This document shows positions 19,180 through 27,088 of a DNA stretch of 64,000 bases, piece by piece. Position 1 is the first letter of the stretch; the number at the start of each line of letters is the position of its first letter. A model generated the notes under the pieces. The model ran no database searches. It worked only from the letters and a program-made list of their open reading frames with translations, and was not told the DNA's origin. Both the position numbers and the translations under genes were made by a program. The stretch spans positions 22,009-86,008 of the forward strand of contig NZ_JAGGPN010000026.1 in the NCBI RefSeq assembly GCF_018613795.1. Direction: 5' to 3'. The stretch is from Arthrobacter sp. ISL-65 (GTDB lineage: Bacteria; Actinomycetota; Actinomycetes; Actinomycetales; Micrococcaceae).

Positions 19180-19521
19180 ATGACTGACACCCATAAGACC
19201 GGCTGGACCGGCGGCCAGAACGCTTTCGGCGATTTTGCCCCCGGGATGGTGCACTACACCGACCGGGTGCTGTTCGACGAGGTCTGGGAACGGAACGGCC
19301 TCTCCAAGCGGGACCGGAGCCTGATCACCGTGGCGGCCCTTACCGCGATGGGCAAGACCGAGCAGCTCACCTTCCACCTCGATTTCGCCCGTCAGAACGG
19401 CATCACTGAGGACGAATTGAAAGAAACGATCCTGCAGCTGGCCTTCTATACCGGCTGGCCCAATGGCATGGCAGCGATGAGCGTGGCCAGGAAGATCTTC
19501 ACCCCCGAGAAGGAGAACTAA
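19180..19521 (+). CDS. Carboxymuconolactone decarboxylase (CMD) family protein
   Basis: A 113-residue all-helical CMD-family protein: WERNGLSKRDRSLITVAALTA then HLDFARQNGITEDELKE and AFYTGWPNGMAAM. It lacks the CxxC of AhpD-type members, so a peroxidase role is unlikely. True PcaC is possible by family, but the setting (oxidoreductases, not pca genes) argues for an unassigned small-molecule role. A strong AGGAGG site precedes the ATG. A broken alcohol dehydrogenase follows directly. Confidence 0.85.
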   Translation: MTDTHKTGWTGGQNAFGDFAPGMVHYTDRVLFDEVWERNGLSKRDRSLITVAALTAMGKTEQLTFHLDFARQNGITEDELKETILQLAFYTGWPNGMAAMSVARKIFTPEKEN

Positions 19522-19523
19522 GA

Positions 19524-20454
19524 ATGTAAGGAGCCACTATCCATGCCCCCGGTGACGTGCGCCTCGAAGAGCGCATCGACCCGGTGATCGAGAAACCCAC
19601 TGACGCGATTCTGCGCGTGTCCGCTTCCTGCGTGTGCGGCTCAGACGATCAAGGTCGGTGACTTTGTGGTCGTGTCGTTCTTCGCCTCCGACAATACGTG
19701 CGAGATCTGCCTGGCCGGCTACCAGTCCAGGTGCGAGCACGTCGAGTTCGTCGGCGCGAACGGCGCCCAGGCGCAACTGCTGCGCGTCCCACTGGCCGAT
19801 GGCACCTTGGTAGCCACCCCGGGAATGCCGGAAGCCGATCTGATCCCGTCGCTGCTGGCGGCGTCCGACGTGCTCGGGACCGGCTGGTTCGGCGCCGTGG
19901 CCGCCGAGGCGGGTCCAGGTAAGACCGTGGCGGTCGTAGGAGACGGCGCCGTGGGCTTGCTCGCGATCCTCGCCGCCAAGGAGCTGGGCGCGGAACGCAT
20001 CATCGCCATGTCCCGTCGTGAGTCCCGGCAAAAGCTTGCCCTTGAGTTCGGCGCGACCGACATCGTCGAGGAACGCGGTGACGAGGGTGTGGCGAAGATC
20101 AAGGAACTCACGAACGGCCTCGGCGCGCACTCCGTCGTCGAGGCGGTCGGCACGCAGGAAGCGATGATGCAGGCGATCCGCTCTACCCGTCCGGGCGGGC
20201 ACCTCGACTTCGTTGGTGTTGCGCATGGCATCCAAATTCCCGGTGAAGAACTGTTCTTCGCCGAGATCCACCTGCACGGCGGCCCCGCACCGGTGTGCCG
20301 GTTCCTGCCCGACCTGATCGACCGGATTTGGAGGCGCGAGATCGACCCCGGCAAGGTCTTCGACCTCACCCTCCCGCTCTCGCAGGTCGCCGACGGGTAC
20401 AAGGCAATGGACGAACGCCGCGCCATCAAGGTCCTTCTCACCCCCGAGAACTGA
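19524..20454 (+). pseudogene. Zinc-type alcohol dehydrogenase, broken by an early stop and an internal deletion
   Basis: Two parts of one medium-chain dehydrogenase are seen in different frames. The 5' part reads IHAPGDVRLEERIDPVIEKP then SASCVCGSD, but its first ATG (19524) is followed at once by TAA. After CVCGSD the reading jumps to IKVGDFVVVSFFASDNTCEI, which skips roughly 40-60 residues (the GHE...G region with catalytic-zinc ligands) and shifts frame near 19645. The rest, through the Rossmann motif VVGDGAVGLLAIL to the end at 20454, is intact. A functional enzyme is not possible without the deleted segment. It lies within an otherwise intact accessory operon. Confidence 0.8.
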
Positions 20455-20538
20455 CCCGAGCGCTGCCCGGGCCGGACCTCCGCACACTTGGGCAGCGTCC
20501 CGCCCACCCCTGAATTCATGAAACGGAGATATCGGCAC

Positions 20539-21765
20539 ATGAACACCCGAACCTTGACGACTTCGTCCGAGGCTGCGGCGCGGCTTCCAGCCGGAGCCTT
20601 GTTCGTCATCGCGGCGGCCGCCTTCGTCATGGTGTTTGCTGCCGCCGGGGCACCCATCCCGCTTTACGATCTGTACCGGGGCGAGGACGGCATCGCGACC
20701 GGAGACCTCGCATTCGGCGCCGTCGGCTACTTCGCCGGCACCCTGTTTTCGTTGCTTTTCCTCGGGCGACTCTCCGATCACATTGGACGCAAACCCGTGA
20801 TCCTCGGCTCTATCGGCTTCGCCATCGCCGGATCATTGCTGATGAGCGGCGTGCACACGATGCCAGCGTTGTTGGTCGCCCGACTGCTCCAAGGCCTCGG
20901 TTCCGGACTGGCCGCATCTGCAATGGGCGCATACGTGTTCGATACGGCGCGAGGAAAACCGGCATGGCTTCCCGCGATGGTCACAGGCAGCGGGCCGATG
21001 CTCGGCATCCCACTCGGTGCCCTGCTCGCCGCCCTCCTCGTCGAGACCGCACCCCTGCCCAGAGCGCTCCCATTCCTTGTGATCTCCGCCGTCCTCGCCG
21101 TCCTCGGCGTCGGCTTCCTGTTCGGGCCGGAGACGTGTGCCCCTACGCCGGGAGCACGACGCTCCCTCCGCCCACAGGTAAGCGTCCCCAATGGTGCAGG
21201 GAGGCTCGTGTTCGCGGTCGGTGCCGCGTTCGTCGCGACCTGGTGCATCGGCGGTTTCTATCAGGCGTTCGCGCCCACGATCACCACCGATAACCTCGGC
21301 AGCGACAGCGTCCTGGTCGCAGCGGCCGTGTTCTCCTCGATCATGATCGCCGCCCCGCTCGGCGGCCCGATCGCCGGGAAACTCGGCCCGCCCCGGGCGA
21401 TCCGCGCCGGGGCGATCATCTTCACCCTCGCGGTGATCGGAGCCCTCCTCGCGCTCTGGGCCGGGGCGATCATCCCGTTCTTGATCAGTAGCCTGCTCGG
21501 CGGAATCGCTCAAGGGGTGCTCGCGTCCGGCGGCACCCGGGCAATCCTCGAACACACTCCCGCTCATGAGCGCGGCGCGACACTGTCGACGATCTACGTG
21601 ATCTCCTACTCCGGCGCCGCCATACCCGCCCTCATCGCCGGACGGCTCACCGGGCTCATCACCCTCCCGCAACTGTTCCTCGGATACACAGGCCTCGTCG
21701 CGATCGCGGCGATCCTCGCCATCCTCGCCCTTGATCCCCCACGCACCGACAGGAGCACCCCATGA
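20539..21765 (+). CDS. MFS transporter (drug/sugar efflux type)
   Basis: A 408-residue protein with about 12 hydrophobic segments. It has the MFS loop motif GRLSDHIGRKPV after TM2 and RLLQGLGSGLAASAMGAYV in TM4, which resembles drug:H+ antiporters. Substrate unknown. The ATG at 20539 is preceded by CGGAG; an in-frame ATG 21 bases earlier is possible. Its stop overlaps the next start (ATGA), so the small DUF2255 gene is translated with it. Confidence 0.85.
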   Translation: MNTRTLTTSSEAAARLPAGALFVIAAAAFVMVFAAAGAPIPLYDLYRGEDGIATGDLAFGAVGYFAGTLFSLLFLGRLSDHIGRKPVILGSIGFAIAGSLLMSGVHTMPALLVARLLQGLGSGLAASAMGAYVFDTARGKPAWLPAMVTGSGPMLGIPLGALLAALLVETAPLPRALPFLVISAVLAVLGVGFLFGPETCAPTPGARRSLRPQVSVPNGAGRLVFAVGAAFVATWCIGGFYQAFAPTITTDNLGSDSVLVAAAVFSSIMIAAPLGGPIAGKLGPPRAIRAGAIIFTLAVIGALLALWAGAIIPFLISSLLGGIAQGVLASGGTRAILEHTPAHERGATLSTIYVISYSGAAIPALIAGRLTGLITLPQLFLGYTGLVAIAAILAILALDPPRTDRSTP

Positions 21766-21953
21766 CCCTTTGGAACCCTGCCGTCCTCGCGGACATCGCC
21801 AGCACAGACGACCTTCACATCTCCCCGTTCCGCACCGACGGCACCACCTACGGCACCCCCACCTGGATCTGGTCCGTCGTCATCGACGGCGGGCTGTACG
21901 TTCGCGCCTACAACGGTGTGGACTCCCGGTGGCACGCAGCCGCAAGCACTTAG
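21762..21953 (+). CDS. DUF2255 protein, truncated
   Basis: 63 residues: ADIASTDDLHISPFRTDG then TYGTPTWIWSVVIDGGLYVR and AYNGVDSRWHAAAST. This matches the first half of DUF2255 proteins, which are usually about 120-130 residues. The frame stops in the conserved region and no continuation is seen downstream. The product is probably non-functional. The truncation point lies just before the remnant of a MazG-like gene, so both were probably damaged by rearrangement. Confidence 0.6.
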   Translation: MTLWNPAVLADIASTDDLHISPFRTDGTTYGTPTWIWSVVIDGGLYVRAYNGVDSRWHAAAST

Positions 21954-22049
21954 TTTGATGCGCCGGACAGCGAGCCCTGCCTGCTGCGCGCCTTCATCCC
22001 CACGATGTCACCAAACTCGGTCCTGATGCATGGGACATCGAGTGCCGAG

Positions 22050-22184
22050 TCCTTGACGCCCCCGTTGGGCGGCTTCTCCCGGGACCGCGATTGGGAGCAG
22101 TTCCCCACGCCCAATAACCTGACCATGGCCTTGACCGGCGAGGCAGGCGAGCTACTGCCGCTACGGGACGAGCAGGTCAGTGAA
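22050..22184 (+). pseudogene. MazG-like nucleotide pyrophosphohydrolase, N-terminal fragment
   Basis: The frame reads GFSRDRDWEQFPTPNNLTMA then LTGEAGELLPLRDEQVSE, the hallmark start of small MazG-like (dCTP/dNTP pyrophosphatase) proteins with the EAGELLE metal-binding helix. After DEQVSE the reading loses all similarity. The missing C-terminal half is found at 30073-30307 on the same strand and begins with the same 19 bases. A few residues expected between GELL and DEQ (FQW-type) are absent. Confidence 0.75.
22166..22184 (+). repeat. 19-bp direct repeat, left copy (break point of the MazG-like gene)
   Basis: The 19-base sequence GGACGAGCAGGTCAGTGAA occurs here and, identically, at 30073-30091. 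In both places it encodes DEQVSE of the MazG-like protein. Left of this copy is the gene's N-terminal half; right of the other copy is its C-terminal half. Confidence 0.8.
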
Positions 22185-22351
22185 CGGTGCGCCGCCGCTT
22201 TCCGTGCCCCAGCCAGCGGGCCTCCGGGTTTGGCCTAGGAATTCCCAAGACCGAGCCAAAGCGCCTAACTCACAGACTCACACGTACTCACGGCAAAGTT
22301 TGCACTGACGCTTCCCTGGCGAAGCTTCATTTCGACTGCGAATTACGGCCG

Positions 22352-23365
22352 TCAGATGGTGAGCGCCACTTTGCCGGATACCTGGCCGTCTTCCAGGAAG
22401 TGGAGCGCGTCCTTAGCCTCAGACAGCGTGAAGGTCCGGTCGAGGGCTGGCGCTATTTTGCCGGTCTCGATGAGCGGGGTGAGCTCCTGTAGTTCGGAGG
22501 CACGGACTAGGCCGAGGAACATGGTCAGCCGTTGGCTGATGAAGGGCGACAGCACCAGGGCGCCGAGCTGGCGGTGCAGGCCTCCGGTCAGTTTCCCGCC
22601 GCCCTCACCGCCAGTGATGACGGCCGTTCCTGTGGGTGTTAGGGCGCGGCGGAGGCGCGAGATCGGCGGGTTTCCCGCGATGTCCAGGATGAGGTCGTAC
22701 GGGCCGGCGTCTGCGAAGTCCTCACGGGTGTAGTCGATGACGTGGTCCGCGCCGAGGGTACGGACAAACCCGACCTTGCCGGTACTGCAGACTCCGGTGA
22801 CCTGCGCACCGTAGGCTTTGGCCAGCTGGACCGCGTAGCTGCCGACGCCGCCGGACGCGCCAGTGACCAGCACCTTCTGCCCCTCCCTGATCTTCCCGGC
22901 GCGCAGGCCCTGGAGCGCCGTGACTGCGGAGACCGGCACCGCCGCGGCCTGCTCGAAGGAGAGGGTCTGGGGCTTCGCGGCCAGTTTGGTCTCGGGTGCA
23001 ACGGCGAATTCGGCGTAGGAACCACGGCCGCTGCCGTACACCGCGTCGCCGACGGCGAACCGCGTGACGTCGGGACCTACCGCTTTTACGGTTCCTGCGA
23101 GATCCAGGCCCAGAACCGGGTCCTTCGGTTTCCGAATTCCGAATGCGAGACGGCCCAGGTAGGGCAGGCCGGTCATTATGTGCCAGACTCCGCGGTCGAC
23201 GCCGGCCGCCCTGACTTGGACGAGCACCTCGTCGCCTTTGACAACAGGGCGGGGCACCCGATCCAAGCGCAGCACCTCAGGCCCCCCGTAGGTTTCCCGA
23301 ACGATAGCGCGCATATCATCCACGTTTCTGGTGCCCCGTCGCTGAGAGCGCTCCTGCGTTTTCAT
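22352..23365 (-). CDS. NAD(P)-dependent zinc-free quinone oxidoreductase-like protein (MDR superfamily)
   Basis: A 337-residue medium-chain reductase of the quinone oxidoreductase branch. It has a GroES-like N-terminal domain (VLRLDRVPRPVVKGDEVLVQ), DPVLGLDLAGTV, and the NADPH motif LVTGASGGVGSYAVQLAK. No zinc-ligand Cys/His set is seen. The core start is probably the ATG at 23314 (MRAIVRETYGGP); the longer reading from 23365 adds 17 basic residues. It is divergent from a TetR gene across a 91-base palindrome-rich gap, the usual sign of TetR control. Confidence 0.85.
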   Translation of the reverse strand: MKTQERSQRRGTRNVDDMRAIVRETYGGPEVLRLDRVPRPVVKGDEVLVQVRAAGVDRGVWHIMTGLPYLGRLAFGIRKPKDPVLGLDLAGTVKAVGPDVTRFAVGDAVYGSGRGSYAEFAVAPETKLAAKPQTLSFEQAAAVPVSAVTALQGLRAGKIREGQKVLVTGASGGVGSYAVQLAKAYGAQVTGVCSTGKVGFVRTLGADHVIDYTREDFADAGPYDLILDIAGNPPISRLRRALTPTGTAVITGGEGGGKLTGGLHRQLGALVLSPFISQRLTMFLGLVRASELQELTPLIETGKIAPALDRTFTLSEAKDALHFLEDGQVSGKVALTI

Positions 23366-23393
23366 AGCGTGCCGTTCTGTATTTGCAGGTGAT

Positions 23394-23431
23394 TACGTAC
23401 GCTGTACGAGAAGGGTATCGTACGATGTACG
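23394..23431. promoter_or_regulatory. Candidate TetR operator array
   Basis: TACGTAC, TGTACGA (23403-23409), TCGTACG (23418-23424) and TGTACG follow each other within 38 bases. TGTACGA-N8-TCGTACG forms an inverted repeat with 6 of 7 matching positions. It lies between the divergent oxidoreductase and TetR starts. Confidence 0.6.
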
Positions 23432-23456
23432 GAAGCGGAAGGGCCGGGAGGAGCAC

Positions 23457-24128
23457 ATGATGAAGGACTCAGGCGCCGGCGGCAGGGACCGGCCGGCACT
23501 CAGCCGCGAGAAGGTACTGCAGAAGGCTCTGGAGTTGGCGGACAAGGACGGTATCGCTGCCCTGTCGATACGTTCTCTCGCCCAGAGCATGGGCACCAAA
23601 CCGATGACGCTCTACTACTACGTGGCCAACAAGGACCAGATCCTTGACAGCCTCGTGGACCTCGTCTTCACCGAGATCGACACACCGGAACCTGGAGGTG
23701 ACTGGAAGGAACAGATGCGCCGCCGGGCCCACTCGGCGCGCGAAGTGCTGCGCCGGCATCCATGGGCTGTCGGGCTGCTGGAATCCCGCAAAGCTCCCGG
23801 CCCGGCGACCCTAAAGCACCACGAAGCAACCCTGGGGGCACTGCGTGCCGCGGGATTTACAGTGCAACAGACCGCCCGGGCCTACTCGCTACTGGACAGC
23901 TACATCTACGGGTTCGCCCTCCAGGAAGCCGCACTGCCCACAGCAGGCAATAAGCCAATGGCGGAGGTGGCCGGTCCCATCATGGAACAGTTCGCGACCG
24001 GCGAATACCCATACATGGTCGAAATCGCCACGCAGGTCGTCATGCAACCCGGCTACGACTACGGCAACGAATTCGCCTACGGGCTGGAGTTGATCCTCGA
24101 TGCGTTGGAACCGGCACCGGCCGGCTAG
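23457..24128 (+). CDS. TetR/AcrR-family regulator
   Basis: A 223-residue protein. The N-terminal TetR helix-turn-helix is clear (ALSREKVLQKALELADKDG, IRSLAQSMGTKPMTLYYYVA). The C-terminal part has the shape of the TetR_C_1 group found in repressors of oxidoreductases and efflux pumps. A strong GGGAGGAG precedes two tandem ATGs (23457 and 23460). The adjacent operator array suggests it represses itself and the divergent quinone oxidoreductase. Confidence 0.88.
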   Translation: MMKDSGAGGRDRPALSREKVLQKALELADKDGIAALSIRSLAQSMGTKPMTLYYYVANKDQILDSLVDLVFTEIDTPEPGGDWKEQMRRRAHSAREVLRRHPWAVGLLESRKAPGPATLKHHEATLGALRAAGFTVQQTARAYSLLDSYIYGFALQEAALPTAGNKPMAEVAGPIMEQFATGEYPYMVEIATQVVMQPGYDYGNEFAYGLELILDALEPAPAG

Positions 24129-24538
24129 CAACTGTTGCTTCAACTTTTCTCCACCGCGCCAGCCATCACTCTATGAGGCGCGCATAGCCCCCTGACCTCC
24201 ATCAGGCAATGGCAAAAGGAACAGGCGTCCTCTCGGCATCGAGTGCCAAGGTTGACGAAAGGATGGACATCGGCGCTCGAGTGGGACGGCTTCATCAGAT
24301 GAGAGAACGCCTCCTTACCTGTGCCCATGTAAATCCCACGTCAGGCGCGGTTGGGTGGGCCCAAACCAACTGCACGGCCCCAATGACCATGACCGCCACT
24401 CCCGCGAAGTCCAGATACTGCCCGGCGACCTCGATCCCGTGCGACCTGTTTTTCTCGGATTCGTGGTACCTATTGCGACGAGTCAGCAAGGGTCCAGCAT
24501 GGGTGCACCCGCCATTCACATCATCCAGGGGAGCAGCA
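24129..24538. other. Intergenic region with a possible membrane-protein remnant
   Basis: About 410 bases without an intact gene. On the minus strand a frame from about 24441 to 24295 reads AGQYLDFAGVAVMVIGAVQL then VWAHPTAPDVGFTW. That looks like one transmembrane helix of a lost protein, but it has no start with a ribosome site. Nothing else is recognised. Confidence 0.35.
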
Positions 24539-24842
24539 ATGAACGCCAGGGCCTATGGAATTGTGCATTTCTTTGCGCAGGGCACTAGGGAGCAGTACGA
24601 AGCCCCTATTGCCGCGGTTCATCCAGGGAAGGGCGCTTGCCCGCCGGGCAGACCTGCCGCCGGTCCTTCGACCGGTGGCTGGAGATTCTGGCGGTCCACG
24701 AATCGAAGGAGAGCTGGGAGCAGTTCCGGGACAATACGCTTCTTCCGCGTTTTCAGCAGGCATCGAGGGTGGTTTCACATCCATGCCTGAGGAAACTGTT
24801 ATCGACGTATACAAAATTGCCGACGTCGGCTGCGCCAAACTA
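24539..24842 (+). pseudogene. Small conserved hypothetical gene, broken by two frameshifts
   Basis: Three consecutive segments in three different frames read as one protein: MNARAYGIVHFFAQGTREQY with ...APIAAVHPGKG, then SFDRWLEILAVHESKESWEQ with FRDNTLLPRFQQ, then GIEGGFTSMPEETVIDVYKI. Joined, they give a roughly 95-100-residue protein like small actinobacterial proteins of unknown function with an alpha/beta-barrel (dimeric ABM-like) look. A GGGGAG site precedes the ATG. Two shifts within 300 bases argue for true decay rather than a single sequencing error. Confidence 0.7.
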
Positions 24843-24882
24843 ATCGCCGCCATGGCGGGTTTGCGGGCTCTCGGGCACGGAC

Positions 24883-24919
24883 AATGCAGGGACCGGGCGA
24901 AATGTCCGGTCCCTGCATT
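24883..24919. terminator. Perfect 14-bp hairpin
   Basis: AATGCAGGGACCGG (24883-24896) and CCGGTCCCTGCATT (24906-24919) pair perfectly around a 9-base loop. It lies between the broken plus-strand gene and the minus-strand gene ending at 25026, so it may serve as a bidirectional terminator. Confidence 0.7.
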
Positions 24920-25025
24920 GAGCGGTTGTTATGCCGGTTGATCTGCGGATGCTTCCAGCCATTGGACAACGCCCGGGGACTCTGGGCTCCAGGCCAGCAA
25001 ACAAGGTGGCGAGGCTGTCGACGAA

Positions 25026-25697
25026 CTAATTCAATGCTCCTCCTGCTGGGGACACCGCATGCGGCTGAGAACGGTCTGGCAACGTGCGGGGGGCTGCGAC
25101 TGCTGGGCGGCTTTTGAGCATCCAGAGGGCGAGCCAGATGACTGAGGCGCCCAGTAGCGCCAAGGCTAGATCGAGTGCGAGCTCCGGGACGAAGTTGCGC
25201 AGAGCGATTGGAATGGTGGCGATGGCGTAGGCGATTGTTGGGATCCGGGGCGCCTTGCGGTCCCGCAGCAGCGCCAGGCAATACAGGATTGATCCGAGGA
25301 GGAAGGTCATCGAGGCTGCCACAAAGGCTGTTCCGAGCGGACCGGCCCGCAGGGCAGCGATCTGGGAGGGATCGAGGCGGACAAACACCAGATTGATGAC
25401 CCATTCCACGCCGGTCGCGGCAGCGAGTCCGGCGACGTTCAGGGCGAGGGCGACCGAGGAAAACTTTGATGGTTGGCGCATCGCAACGGCGGCTAGGCCG
25501 ATGACCAGGATGATCGCGAGTGCCTGCGCCAGGGGCGCAGCGAGCTGCGTCGCTGAGCTAACCGGAATCAGCTCGGCACGCTTGGCCGCGTTGACGAACA
25601 AGACGGCGGCTGCGGCCAGGCCCGTAACTGCTGCGAGGCTGGCCGGAACCAAGGTAGGGGATTGTTTTTCCGGAGATGGGCTGGCGACCGTGAGCAT
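25026..25697 (-). CDS. Hypothetical integral membrane protein
   Basis: A 223-residue protein with about six hydrophobic segments (for example SLAAVTGLAAAAVLFVNAA, LAQALAIILVIGLAAVAM, GASVIWLALWMLK) and a Pro/Arg-rich cytoplasmic tail. It resembles DUF4386-type small membrane proteins in layout, but I cannot assign a family. It is downstream of and on the same strand as the DUF4386 gene, a small soluble protein and a MalT-like regulator, suggesting one functional cassette. Confidence 0.7.
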   Translation of the reverse strand: MLTVASPSPEKQSPTLVPASLAAVTGLAAAAVLFVNAAKRAELIPVSSATQLAAPLAQALAIILVIGLAAVAMRQPSKFSSVALALNVAGLAAATGVEWVINLVFVRLDPSQIAALRAGPLGTAFVAASMTFLLGSILYCLALLRDRKAPRIPTIAYAIATIPIALRNFVPELALDLALALLGASVIWLALWMLKSRPAVAAPRTLPDRSQPHAVSPAGGALN

Positions 25698-25849
25698 GGC
25701 GTTCTTCTTTCGCGAGTGTGTAGTGGGTGGCTTGATGGGCGGAGCTGCTCCGGGTGCATCCCATGTCAGGACACGTCCGTTCCCCTATTGGATGCAGAAG
25801 TTCGCGTTTTTAGTTCTGATCGATGTCCGGATGCTGGTGTTTTCGGTGA

Positions 25850-26602
25850 TCAGGCGGGGCCGTCATTTCGGGTGGGTGCTGAGACGGCAGCCGTCATTCC
25901 TTTCGTGATGGGACTGGGGCTGAAGCCTTTGGCGACCAGCCAAACGCCCAGCGAAAACTCCCAGAGCGCGATCGGGGCAGTCGCGATTACCGACCATACG
26001 GAGAGCGTGTCGTTGATGCCGAAATAGGTTGCTGTGGTGGAAGCGAGGAGCAGCGGGGCGCCGATGAGTCCCAGCAGTGGAAGAATCCGGGGCACCAGAC
26101 GGGACCTGTACAGGAGGGAACCCAGAAGCAGGGCGTTGACGGCTGGCATAAGGGTTTGTCCGAGGAGGAATGTCCAGTCGTACATAGCAGCCAGCGCCTG
26201 CCCGGTAGGCAGCGCGTTTGCTACGGCTCCGGCCTGCCGCAGGGTTACGACCGATAGGAGAGAAACGACGCCGGTGACGATGGCAGCGGCTTCCAGGACA
26301 CGTGCGCCGACGAAGCCGAGCGCTACCGCTTCGTTTTGCCTCTTAACGACCGGGTACAGCGCGACCGCGGTTCCGATGCAGGCAAGGGCTACGATCATTT
26401 CCAGGGCTCCGCCCCAGAGCGTGGCGGTGTCCGGGCCGGGGCCGGTGATGTAGTTGGGGTCCGTTCGCACTGGACCGTAGAGGGCGAGAGTCGGGATTGA
26501 GCTAAAGGTAATCAGGTAGAGCACGCCCGCGGCCAGCGCGGTCTTCCTTAACGAGTCCATCGGGACCCGTTTCGTTACTGCTTCTGGTCGGATGATGGTC
26601 AT
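25850..26602 (-). CDS. DUF4386 integral membrane protein
   Basis: A 250-residue protein matching DUF4386: an N-terminal helix (LRKTALAAGVLYLITFSSIP), the family segment ALEMIVALACIGTAVALYPV, then VGARVLEAAAIVTGV and a YDWTFLLGQTLMPAVNALLL stretch; six to seven membrane helices. Function unknown in the family. AGGAG precedes the ATG at 26602. The upstream small gene overlaps its first 100 bases in another frame. Confidence 0.82.
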   Translation of the reverse strand: MTIIRPEAVTKRVPMDSLRKTALAAGVLYLITFSSIPTLALYGPVRTDPNYITGPGPDTATLWGGALEMIVALACIGTAVALYPVVKRQNEAVALGFVGARVLEAAAIVTGVVSLLSVVTLRQAGAVANALPTGQALAAMYDWTFLLGQTLMPAVNALLLGSLLYRSRLVPRILPLLGLIGAPLLLASTTATYFGINDTLSVWSVIATAPIALWEFSLGVWLVAKGFSPSPITKGMTAAVSAPTRNDGPA

Positions 26603-26906
26603 GGTGTCGTTCTCCTTCGTGGGACGCCGGTGGAGTATGAGCTTTGCGGTTCTGTGGTGGAGTGGGGCTTATCGGTTCAACCTGAGTTACAGATAGCAGG
26701 GGCAGGCTGATGTCGCGGACTTTCTGGAGCAGACCATGCAGGTCGGCCTGGTCTGCCACCTGACTCTGGATGACTGTGGTGCCGTCGCTCTCGTTCGTCA
26801 GGCTCAGCGCCTCGAACCAGGCAGCCCACCGGGAATCCAGGTGGCCTTCGAGGCGGATCTCGTACCATCCAGAGTTGTGGTGATGGCCGATCGGTATGTC
26901 GCTCAT
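26502..26906 (-). CDS. Small conserved protein of unknown function
   Basis: 134 residues. The first 78 look like a compact soluble domain: GWYEIRLEGHLDSRWAAWFE then LSLTNESDGTTVIQSQVADQ and LHGLLQKVRDISLPLLSVTQ. I recall similar short proteins next to MalT-like regulators in actinobacteria. The last 50 residues (HEGERHHDHHPT...) are low complexity, overlap the next gene's start out of frame, and are probably an artificial extension caused by a late frameshift. A strong AAGGAGG precedes the ATG. Confidence 0.6.
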   Translation of the reverse strand: MSDIPIGHHHNSGWYEIRLEGHLDSRWAAWFEALSLTNESDGTTVIQSQVADQADLHGLLQKVRDISLPLLSVTQVEPISPTPPQNRKAHTPPASHEGERHHDHHPTRSSNETGPDGLVKEDRAGRGRALPDYL

Positions 26907-27088
26907 GTGCCCTCCTTTTGCTTTATCCGGCCGGATGGACCTCAGCCCGGGTAGCGTCCGTTCGTTGTCCTGATCGAACAGTAGAAGGAGACCTAATGAC
27001 CGCGCCTCATCACATGTGGTGATTAGCGTGGTGATTTATTCACCGGCCTTGGCGCCAATTTCCGGCCGTCCGCGGCATCGGCTTTGGG

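Noticed and set aside
19537..20781. A 414-codon minus-strand frame
   Set aside because: It is antisense to the broken alcohol dehydrogenase and the MFS gene; no motifs.
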